DNA of 64,000 nt from Gammaproteobacteria bacterium. Its GTDB lineage: Bacteria; Pseudomonadota; Gammaproteobacteria; Xanthomonadales; SZUA-36. The stretch is from the NCBI GenBank assembly GCA_030431095.1, contig JAUIJU010000004.1, forward strand, positions 57,025 to 121,024. The letters run 5' to 3'. The notes under the pieces were generated by a model. The model saw only the letters and a list, made by a program, of their open reading frames with translations. It was not told the DNA's origin and searched no databases. Position numbers and translations under genes: made by a program. This document shows, piece by piece, positions 55,256 to 62,853 of the stretch. The stretch's first letter is position 1, and the number at the start of each line of letters is the position of its first letter.

Positions 55256-56434
55256 TCAGACGCTGACAGACGGGGTTCGGGACTGGCTCGGGTAGTGTTC
55301 CAGGCCTTCGGAGAACCGCGACAGCGCGTCGTCGAGTTCATCGTCGGGCAGGGCGAAACCGATACGCACGTGGCCTGCCGCGCCGAACAGCTCCCCGGGC
55401 ACGACGATAACCCCCAGGTGGTCGGCCAGCCAGTCGGAAAAAGCCTGCGTGTCCTCGATGTGCGCCAGGCGAGGAAAGGCGATGCAGCCGAAGTCGGGCA
55501 TGGCGCCGCTGACCAGCCCCTGCCGGCGCCAGCGGTCGAAATGCCGTTGCATCACCGGCCGGGCCCCGGCCATCACGCCATGCCAGTAGCCGTCGAAGGT
55601 CTCGTTGTCTTCGAGCACCAGCGCCGCGACGGCATGGGCCAGCTTGGATACGCCGAATTCGAACTGGTCGGCCAGTGCGCGCACCGGGGCGAGTACGTCC
55701 GGGTCCGCCACGATCCAGCCGCAGCGCAGGGTGCTCAGGCCGTAGATCTTGGTCAGGCTGCTGACGCTGACCAGGTGGGGCGAAAGCTGGGCGGCATGAT
55801 GGGTCCGGGCGTCGGGGTTCGCGTAGCCCCCGTAGACCTCATCGACGATCACCTTGATGCCATGGCGGGCGGCCACGTCGGCGACAGCGCGCAGGGTCGC
55901 GTCATCCACCAGCATGCCGGAGGGATTGTGCAGGTTGGTCAGCACGATCAGCCGGGTGTTGCCCTGGATTCGGCGTTCGATTTCCCCGGGGCCGATTTCG
56001 AAGCCGTCACCGATCCGGTCAAAGTGGTCGACTTGGGCGTGACAGGCCCGCGCGATGTCGGTGAACAGGTCGAAGCCGGGGGATTCGACCAGCACGTGGT
56101 CACCCGGTGCCAGGTAAGCGCGGTAGAGCAGCGACAGCGCGCCCGTGGCCCCGGTGGTTGACAGGATGTGATCCTGCCCGACGTCGTAGGCCCTGGAAAG
56201 CTGCTCCATGACGAAGGGATTGCCGGATACGAAGACGCTGGTATACCGCGACGTGATGGGTTCGGCGAAACCGGCCTCGACGGTCCGGCGCAGCAGTTCG
56301 ACGGGCTCCTCCACGGAACTGCCGAACAGGTTGGCGGTCTCCAGGTGCGAGTGCCGGGCGCGCCGCACCGCACGCCGCACCCACTGGGCGAAGGCTTCGC
56401 CGCCGGTAGCCGTGATGTGGGTGGGGCGTGTCAT
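55256..56434 (-). CDS. PLP-dependent aminotransferase, class I/II
   Basis: A 392-residue cytoplasmic enzyme starting at ATG 56434. The PLP lysine lies in SVSSLTKIYGLSTLRCGWI; the asparagine and aspartate contacts are in LTNLHNPSGML and VIVDEVYGG. It transfers the amino group of an amino acid to a keto acid, substrate unknown. It is 50 bases upstream of the amidohydrolase start and 176 bases downstream of an S10 stop, so it may start a sub-operon. Confidence 0.92.
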   Translation of the reverse strand: MTRPTHITATGGEAFAQWVRRAVRRARHSHLETANLFGSSVEEPVELLRRTVEAGFAEPITSRYTSVFVSGNPFVMEQLSRAYDVGQDHILSTTGATGALSLLYRAYLAPGDHVLVESPGFDLFTDIARACHAQVDHFDRIGDGFEIGPGEIERRIQGNTRLIVLTNLHNPSGMLVDDATLRAVADVAARHGIKVIVDEVYGGYANPDARTHHAAQLSPHLVSVSSLTKIYGLSTLRCGWIVADPDVLAPVRALADQFEFGVSKLAHAVAALVLEDNETFDGYWHGVMAGARPVMQRHFDRWRRQGLVSGAMPDFGCIAFPRLAHIEDTQAFSDWLADHLGVIVVPGELFGAAGHVRIGFALPDDELDDALSRFSEGLEHYPSQSRTPSVSV

Positions 56435-56610
56435 TGCGCGGCGTCGATCTCGGATTCCCTGACCATGCCGAAATAATCTACTCAACTGGCACGAATTAGC
56501 TATCCAATCTCTGCGTCAATCCCGGCCGCTTGCGCATAATCTCTGCGCTTTGTGCGCCCGGGCCAGCCTGAAGCATGCGCAGGCCTTGCCGTGATCCCGG
56601 AAACCCCGCC

Positions 56611-58194
56611 TCAGTCCTCGCCAGGCGCCCGCGCATCGTCGATGAACGCCTTGAAATCCGCCAGCAGGTCGCGGCGCACCCGGGTTTCCGTGTACAGCAT
56701 GTGGCCGCCGTCGTAGCAGCTGTTGCGAATCCGTTCGCGCAGCGGGGAAGGCGTTGCCGCGACCTGCTCGTCCAGCGCCGCGCAGGAAGCGCTGTCGTAC
56801 AGGCCCCGGATGTTCCACACCAGCAGATCGCGGTTGCGCGACATGGCGCGAACCAGCGGCGGCGGGCGGGGCGGCGCGGCGCCTTCCGGCGGCCGGGTCT
56901 TGAACTTCATGGTCATCCAGTCGGTGTAGATGCCGTACAGGGGGCCGCCGGCGCCGGAGGTCACGTCGGTCAGCGGGGCAGGATGGAAGCCTTCACCGAA
57001 GGGGCCCTGGTAGAGCAGGTCGCTGCGGTAACCCAGGGTGTCGCGCAGGTACCTCACCAGCCTGGGGTCGGTGCCCTGCATGAGGTCCAGCATCGGGGCC
57101 AGGCTGGGATCGCGGGTCGGCACCCACAGCCGGGAGAGGTCCCGCCGCGGAAAGGTCATGCGGTAGTCGTAGTTGCCCAGTTCCAGGTCCAGGTCGTCGA
57201 GCAGGCGGTCCGCAAAGGTCGTGCCCGTCAGCGTCAGCGTCGTCTCGTCCACGAAGGCACGGTCGACGCCCGTGTGATGCTCGATGCCCTCAAGCACCGA
57301 TTCACGTTCCCCGGTATCGAGTTCGTCCAGGCGGGCGAGCGCCGGCGCGTAGACCTCGCGTGCCCAGGTGTTCGCGGCCTCGATCGCGTCGGCGCGTGAC
57401 AGAGCCTGCAGTTCGGGATGCAGGCGGCCGTGGTGGTGCGCGGCCGCCGCCCAGGTCGGAACCCGCAGGGCATCGAGCAGGGCAGGCGACACGTCCTGCC
57501 CGGCGTCGTAGTTGCCGGAGATCAGAATCACGCCCGACAGCCCGGCTCGCCGGCGTTCCAGGGCGTCTGCCACGCCCATGGCGCGGTCCGCGCCATAGCT
57601 TTCACCGGCGATGAACAGCGGGGCGTCCCAGGCATCGAAGCGGGTCCGGTACAGGCGGATGACCTCGGCGACGGCCTCGATGTCACCGCGGCGGGTGTAC
57701 AGCAGGTCGCGGTTTTCCAGCGAGGTGGCCCGGCTGTAGCCGGTGCCCGGCGGGTCGACGAACACCAGGTCGCTGACCGCGAGCCAGCTGTCCGGGCGAT
57801 CCACCAACGGCCCCGGGGGACGCTCGATCCATTCGGGGTAGGTGTCGGGTGCGTCCAGGCCTACCGGGCCGAAGCCGACCAGGTTGACCTGGGAAGAACT
57901 CGCGCCCGGGCCGCCGTTCCAGATGAAGGTCAGCGGGCGCGGCGCCTCCCCGCGGCGCGGTTCGGCCACGTAGGCCACCACGAACACCCTTCCCAGGAGC
58001 TCGCCGGTCTCGTTGTCGAGCAGCGGCAACATGCCGGCGCGGGCCTCGTAGACGCGTTGGCGACCCTCCAGTTCCGCCTCGTGTCGGGTGATGACGAATG
58101 CGTCCGGCGAGGTCACGACCTCTTCGGCCTGGCTCGCCGCGGCCGCCAGGGACAGGCAGGCCAGGCACAGGGCAGGGATGGCGGCGTATTTCAT
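56611..58194 (-). CDS. Exported S10-like serine carboxypeptidase family protein (paralogue 2)
   Basis: A 527-residue protein with a signal peptide (about 1-23). The motifs are IWNGGPGASSS (Asn93), AGESYGADRA (Glu198, Ser199), Asp467 in GLYDSAS and His498 in GGHMLY. It keeps the full carboxylate-binding pair. Cysteines at SCAAL and NSCYDG near the C-terminus could form a disulfide. The ATG overlaps the stop of the next S10 gene (ATGA), so the two are co-translated. The stretch after its stop (56435-56610) holds no gene that I can see. Confidence 0.9.
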   Translation of the reverse strand: MKYAAIPALCLACLSLAAAASQAEEVVTSPDAFVITRHEAELEGRQRVYEARAGMLPLLDNETGELLGRVFVVAYVAEPRRGEAPRPLTFIWNGGPGASSSQVNLVGFGPVGLDAPDTYPEWIERPPGPLVDRPDSWLAVSDLVFVDPPGTGYSRATSLENRDLLYTRRGDIEAVAEVIRLYRTRFDAWDAPLFIAGESYGADRAMGVADALERRRAGLSGVILISGNYDAGQDVSPALLDALRVPTWAAAAHHHGRLHPELQALSRADAIEAANTWAREVYAPALARLDELDTGERESVLEGIEHHTGVDRAFVDETTLTLTGTTFADRLLDDLDLELGNYDYRMTFPRRDLSRLWVPTRDPSLAPMLDLMQGTDPRLVRYLRDTLGYRSDLLYQGPFGEGFHPAPLTDVTSGAGGPLYGIYTDWMTMKFKTRPPEGAAPPRPPPLVRAMSRNRDLLVWNIRGLYDSASCAALDEQVAATPSPLRERIRNSCYDGGHMLYTETRVRRDLLADFKAFIDDARAPGED

Positions 58195-59654
58195 GGTGTC
58201 AGTCCCTCGATGAACTCGATGATGTCGCCGGCCAGCACCGGGTGGGTTTCCTCGTCGCGAAATGAACCGTGACCGGCGAAATAGCAGCGCAGCGTGAAAT
58301 TGGCGGCCATCGCACCGGGCATTCGGCCCAGCCTGGCCTCGTTGCCGGCGCAGCTGTTCAGGGCGTCGTACACGCCGGCCTCGATGAAGACCCGCAACCC
58401 GGGGTTGATGTCCATGGCCCGGCGTACCCAGGGCTCCTTGCCCGGCGGCCCGCCGTCGGTCGGCGGCTTGCCGTCCCCGCTGTCGTAGTTCCATCGTGCG
58501 CCGACGTGGCGGTACTCGGGGTCGGTGACGGGCTGGTACCCGGCCTCGACCGGGAGGTACGGCAGGTCCGTTGCGTAGCCGAGGGTTACCCGCAGGTATC
58601 GCGACCGGGCACGGTCAATGACCGCCGTGTCCGACGAGGTCGATTCGCCGGGCGCGATGCGCATGTCGAACAGGTTGATTCGCTGGCCCTCGCCCGGCGC
58701 CATGGCTGAGCGGAAATCGCCGGTGGAAATCACCAGGGTTTCCGTGTCGATCAGTTCGCGCGGATAGCCGGTGTGAAGCGCCAACGCGTCGGCGACGGCT
58801 TCGCGCTCTTCGTCCGGAAGGTCGTCGATTCGCGCCAGCGCGGGCGCGTATGCTTCCCGCGCCCAGGCGTCCGCCGTATTCCAGGCCGTGGTTTCGTCGC
58901 TGCCGACTTCGGGCGCCAGTCGCCCGTGGCTGAAGGCCGTGGCCGCGAAGTCCGGAATCCGGTGCGCGGGCGAGGTGGCGGCATCCAGGAACTCGTCGGC
59001 CAGCCCCATGCCGCCCGAGGTCAGCACCAGGGCGGTGACCCTGCGGTTGGACTGTTCCAGCAGTTCGGCCGCGATACCCGCGCGCCAAACGCCGTAGCTG
59101 TGACCGTTGAGAATGATCGGCCGGTGCTCGGCGTCGTGCAGGGCCACCCAGACACGGATGAACTCGGCCATGGCGCGGGCATCACCGCGGGTGCCGTAGA
59201 ACTCCTGGGCCAGTTCGGGCCGGGCGGCACGGCTGAAGCCGGTGCCCACGGGGTCCACGAACACGAGATCGGCCACGGGGAGCAGCGACAGGTCGTTGTC
59301 GGCGACTTCACCCTGATCCGTGATGCGCTTGGGCCCGTACGTCAGGTTCATCTCGATCGCCGGCCCACTGGGTCCGCCGCCCCAGGAGAACATGATCGGT
59401 CGCTGGTCGTCCTGGCCGGCCACGCTGTAGCTGACGTGGAACATGCGGCCGCGCAGTTCACCGCTTTCCATGGCGCTGATCGGCAGGCGCCCGGCCTCGG
59501 AGACATAGCGGACGGTCGTTCCCCGGATCGTCGCCGTGCCTTCCTTCTGAACGGTTTCCGGTTCGCGGTCAGCGCCATCGGCGCAGGCATCGGCCGTCAC
59601 CAGGGCGACGGTCGGGACGCACAGGAGCATGAACAGGGACAACAGGCGGCTCAT
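58191..59654 (-). CDS. Exported S10-like serine hydrolase with altered carboxylate site (paralogue 3)
   Basis: A 487-residue protein with a signal peptide (about 1-24). The catalytic triad is intact: Ser186 in NGHSYGV, Asp430 in GVYDALN, His462 in GHGSF. But the Asn of the NGGP motif is replaced by Gly (WGGGPSGP, Gly92) and the Glu before the serine by His185. In S10 carboxypeptidases those residues hold the free C-terminal carboxylate. This enzyme therefore probably acts on a substrate without one, for example an amide, ester or internal bond. The ATGA overlaps connect it with both neighbours. Confidence 0.85.
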   Translation of the reverse strand: MSRLLSLFMLLCVPTVALVTADACADGADREPETVQKEGTATIRGTTVRYVSEAGRLPISAMESGELRGRMFHVSYSVAGQDDQRPIMFSWGGGPSGPAIEMNLTYGPKRITDQGEVADNDLSLLPVADLVFVDPVGTGFSRAARPELAQEFYGTRGDARAMAEFIRVWVALHDAEHRPIILNGHSYGVWRAGIAAELLEQSNRRVTALVLTSGGMGLADEFLDAATSPAHRIPDFAATAFSHGRLAPEVGSDETTAWNTADAWAREAYAPALARIDDLPDEEREAVADALALHTGYPRELIDTETLVISTGDFRSAMAPGEGQRINLFDMRIAPGESTSSDTAVIDRARSRYLRVTLGYATDLPYLPVEAGYQPVTDPEYRHVGARWNYDSGDGKPPTDGGPPGKEPWVRRAMDINPGLRVFIEAGVYDALNSCAGNEARLGRMPGAMAANFTLRCYFAGHGSFRDEETHPVLAGDIIEFIEGLTP

Positions 59655-60610
59655 GGGGAATTCCTCGATTGCTGGTGCAGGTAGCGGGCGGATGCCAGGT
59701 CCTGGACGATGTGACCCAGGGACTTGTAAACGGTGACCGCGTCGGGGCTTTCACGGCCCGGCGCGGTGCCATTGATGACTTCGCCGATCTCGGCCCGGAT
59801 GACGGATTCGTCCACCCCCAGGGTGTCCATGGCGCGAATCAGTTCGGCCGAGGCCGCCAGGGCCGATGGCCGGTATTCGACGTAGTAGTACGCTCCGGTG
59901 ACGAATCGTGGATCGATCTCCACCGGGCCGGCATGGCTGGACCCGACGGCATTGACGTGGGCGCCGGGGCGCACCCAGTCGCGCATCAGGATCGGCTCGG
60001 GCGAGCCGGTCACGGTGCAGATGATGTCCGCCCGGGCCGCTTCGCGGGGGTCGGCCACTGCCCGGATCTCCAGGTCCATTTCGTCGTTCATGCGCGCCGC
60101 GAATTCGCGGGTCGTGGCGGCATGGCGTCCCCAGATCTGCGCCTGCCGGATCGGGCGCACGTGGGGCAGCGCCCGCAGGTGGGATTCGGCCTGGGTGCCG
60201 CAGCCGAAAACGGCCAGTGTTTCGGCACCGTCGGGCGCCAGCACGTCGGTCGCCATGGCGCTGTTGCACGCGGTACGAATCTTGGTCAGTTCGTGTGCGT
60301 CCGCCACGCACACCACCGATCCGGTTTCCTCCTCGAACAGGATGACCAGTCCGCGGTGCGCTGCGCGCCCGTTCTGTTCCGGGTCGTGGAAGACGCTGAA
60401 CACCTTGGCGCCGAACCCGGGCGCGTCGGTGGCCATGCCGGGCATGAGGGCGAACAGCCTGCCGTCGCGAACCGGGATGATGCTGCGCAAGGGCTGGGGA
60501 CGCTCGTCGGCGGACAATGCGCCCATGGCGGTGCGCAGGGCCTCGATGCAACCGGCCTGGTCCAGGTGCTCGGCGACCTGGGCCGCGTCGTAGGCGGCGA
60601 AGGCGGTCAC
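59651..60610 (-). CDS. Ornithine cyclodeaminase / mu-crystallin family protein
   Basis: A 319-residue NAD(P)-dependent cytoplasmic enzyme. The NAD-binding stretch TLAVFGCGTQAESHLRAL near 130 and the catalytic-region segments LMPGM and INAVGSSHAG-like (VNAVGSSHAG) are visible. The family converts ornithine to proline, or reduces cyclic imines and keto acids, so the exact reaction is not fixed. It is embedded between two exported S10 genes with 4-base overlaps on both sides. It may handle an amino acid released by the cluster. Confidence 0.9.
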   Translation of the reverse strand: MTAFAAYDAAQVAEHLDQAGCIEALRTAMGALSADERPQPLRSIIPVRDGRLFALMPGMATDAPGFGAKVFSVFHDPEQNGRAAHRGLVILFEEETGSVVCVADAHELTKIRTACNSAMATDVLAPDGAETLAVFGCGTQAESHLRALPHVRPIRQAQIWGRHAATTREFAARMNDEMDLEIRAVADPREAARADIICTVTGSPEPILMRDWVRPGAHVNAVGSSHAGPVEIDPRFVTGAYYYVEYRPSALAASAELIRAMDTLGVDESVIRAEIGEVINGTAPGRESPDAVTVYKSLGHIVQDLASARYLHQQSRNSP

Positions 60611-62145
60611 CGGCGGGTGACCAGGGCGCGCAGGTCATCCGCCATGGCGCGGGCGCTGCTTTCGATCGAGTAAGCCATGTGGCCGCCGGGATAAAACACC
60701 ACGTCGACCTGTTCCCGCGGCCAGCGCGCCTGGCGTGCCAGGTAGCGCGATGCCCCGGCCGTGGTCATGGTGTCCTGGTACCCGGCCGAGACCAGCACGC
60801 GGGCGCCGGGATGCGACTCGAGAAGTGCGTCCAGGGCGTCACCGTAGGCATAGTGTGAAAACGGGGACTGGCCTTTCCATTCCCAGGCGGCCAGGCCTCG
60901 GACCGGGGAGCCGAGCAGGTACTGCTCGGCCGAGGGCACGCCCAGGTTATCGACCAGGTAGTCGAGATAGGCCTCGGCCAGGCGCGCCGGCAGCCCGCCG
61001 GAGGGATCGGGCGGCGGCGTGCCGGCCGCTGCGCCCTCGACCTGGGCGGGGCCGACATAGCGTCCGTCGGCGCGCCCGATGATCAGGCCCTCGTCGCGGA
61101 ACAGAGCACGGCGATACTGCTCCTTGCTGACCCGCAGGCGTGATGCCACGAACACCTCGGCATCGAGGCCGGTTAACGCTTCCAGGCGCTCGGAAAGGGG
61201 CTGCAGGCGCTCTGCCGGCAAGGCGTTGCCCTGGAACAGGGCCTGCAGGTATTGCGTGCCGGCAAAATCCCAGGCGGACTCGACGAAAGGCGCCAGTTCC
61301 TGGTCCTGCCCGGCCAGGCCGTGATGCCAGCCGATGGCCGCCAGGGTGGGCAGGGAAACCACGTAGCTGATGATGTTCATCGGGCGCTGTGCATACTCGA
61401 TGATGTTCACGGCCTGGCCGAACAGGACCACGCCGTCGACCAGGACGGGCTCGGCGAGCGCGGCGAGTTGGCCCGCGGTTTCCACGGCACGGTTGGTGCC
61501 GTAACTCTCGCCGAACAGGTAGACGGGATCGCCGCGGCGGTCATGGGCGTCGAGCCAGCCGGCGATGAAGGCCGCCGTCTGCTGGGCATCGGCGACGATG
61601 GAAAAGTAGTCATCGAGCGGTTTGCCCGGAACGGCCCGGCTGAAGCCGGTGCCCGCGGGGTCGAAAAACACCAGGTCGGCGACATCGAGCAGGGCGTGGG
61701 GGTTGTCCACGACCGCCGCCGCCGCGACGTCTTTCGACAGGTCCTCCGAAAACGCGACCCGTTTCGGGCCGGCAAAGCCCATGTGCAGGTAGACCGAGGG
61801 AGAAATCGGTCCGCCGTTCCAATAGAACACCACCGGCCGTCCTTCCGCGGCTGTCGCCTCGGCCACGTAGGCGGTGCTGACGATGTTCGCGCCGGGCGCG
61901 CCGTCGCCGTCCGCCACGGCGAGCTGGTCCACCATGGCGGTGTAGCGGACGCGCTGTCCGTTGAACACTCCTTCGTGCCGGCTGACCACCGGGAAGGCAA
62001 TGCCGGAGACCGCGGTCCGGTGAGGATCGGGTTCGGCCCGGGGGGCGGAACTCGCCGTGGTGTCCTCGGTCACCGGCGAGGGCGCGCAGCCCACGATGGC
62101 GAAGGCCAGGGTGAATGCGGGCAGACGCCCGGTGCGGAAGGTCAT
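60607..62145 (-). CDS. S10-like serine hydrolase, predicted lipoprotein (paralogue 4)
   Basis: A 512-residue protein. ATG 62145 is preceded by GGAGG at seven bases; a GTG at 62172 is an alternative. Residues 1-19 form a lipoprotein signal with the lipobox AIVGC, Cys20. The motifs are YWNGGPISPSV (Asn110), FGESYGTNRA (Glu213, Ser214), Asp458 in AGYQDT and His489 in GGHMAYS. The GPGASSS part of the usual motif is changed to GPISPSV, so its oxyanion region differs from paralogues 1 and 2. It is the first gene of the cluster after the lrp-like gene. Confidence 0.88.
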   Translation of the reverse strand: MTFRTGRLPAFTLAFAIVGCAPSPVTEDTTASSAPRAEPDPHRTAVSGIAFPVVSRHEGVFNGQRVRYTAMVDQLAVADGDGAPGANIVSTAYVAEATAAEGRPVVFYWNGGPISPSVYLHMGFAGPKRVAFSEDLSKDVAAAAVVDNPHALLDVADLVFFDPAGTGFSRAVPGKPLDDYFSIVADAQQTAAFIAGWLDAHDRRGDPVYLFGESYGTNRAVETAGQLAALAEPVLVDGVVLFGQAVNIIEYAQRPMNIISYVVSLPTLAAIGWHHGLAGQDQELAPFVESAWDFAGTQYLQALFQGNALPAERLQPLSERLEALTGLDAEVFVASRLRVSKEQYRRALFRDEGLIIGRADGRYVGPAQVEGAAAGTPPPDPSGGLPARLAEAYLDYLVDNLGVPSAEQYLLGSPVRGLAAWEWKGQSPFSHYAYGDALDALLESHPGARVLVSAGYQDTMTTAGASRYLARQARWPREQVDVVFYPGGHMAYSIESSARAMADDLRALVTRR

Positions 62146-62269
62146 GGCGCGCCTCCAGTCAGGGGGTTTCACCTTATGACCGGACCGGGAAATTTGCTAT
62201 GCCGCTTCAAAGGCCCCGTGCCGGCCGTGTGCATAAACTAGACCCGTAACGGGCGCCGGCGAACATGAT

Positions 62270-62761
62270 TTAGTCAGCCTGGCCGACCTGCACCCCGGTC
62301 AAGGGGATTTCGGTGGTGGACTTGAGTTCGATCAGGGTCACGGTGGACTGGATGTCCTGTACCCCGGGCAGCTTGAGAATCGTGTCGAAAATGAACTTCT
62401 GGTACCACTCCAGCGAGCGCGCGATGACCTTCATCACGATGTCCATTTCACCGAACACGGTGTGACATTCGAGGATCTCGGGAATCAGCTGAATGTCGCG
62501 GACGAATTCGGCGCGCTGCTCGTCGGTCAACGTGGCCATTTTCAGATAGGCCCATATGTACAGGCTGGACCCGAACTTGGCGCGGTCCAGCACCGCGACC
62601 TGGCGCTGAATGTAGCCTTCGTCCTTCAGGCGCTGCAGGCGTCGCCAGCAGGGCGATTGCGACAGGCCGACCCGATCAGCCAGTTCCGTGGTGCTGATCG
62701 AGCAATCTTTTTGCATCTGTTCCAGGATGCGGAGGTCAAATCGTGACAGGGAATCCGACAT
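62270..62761 (-). CDS. Lrp/AsnC family transcriptional regulator
   Basis: A 163-residue regulator. The helix-turn-helix (about 18-55, ISTTELADRVGLSQSPCWRRLQRL) and the C-terminal RAM/ACT ligand domain (about 65-155) are complete. Such proteins sense amino acids and form octamers. Start ATG 62761 is preferred over ATG 62767, which lies within a palindrome. It precedes the S10 cluster by 125 bases on the same strand and faces the Tat-exported PLP enzyme gene. It is the likely regulator of both. Confidence 0.93.
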   Translation of the reverse strand: MSDSLSRFDLRILEQMQKDCSISTTELADRVGLSQSPCWRRLQRLKDEGYIQRQVAVLDRAKFGSSLYIWAYLKMATLTDEQRAEFVRDIQLIPEILECHTVFGEMDIVMKVIARSLEWYQKFIFDTILKLPGVQDIQSTVTLIELKSTTEIPLTGVQVGQAD

Positions 62762-62764
62762 TGG

Positions 62765-62828
62765 CATAGCCTATGTTTATTCCCGGGGAAATTCAAACAA
62801 GGTATGCGGCGCTAGGCGATTACCCTAG
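62765..62828. promoter_or_regulatory. Palindromes in the lrp-like / PLP-enzyme divergent region
   Basis: Three short inverted repeats lie between the divergent starts. CATAG-C-CTATG is at 62765-62775, TTCCC-G-GGGAA at 62780-62790, and CTAGG-N7-CCTAG at 62812-62828. Lrp-type proteins bind arrays of such sites, so autoregulation and control of the plus-strand gene are plausible. No strong sigma-70 promoter is seen. Confidence 0.4.
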
Positions 62829-62853
62829 TTGTTTCATCCAAGGGAACGTCACG

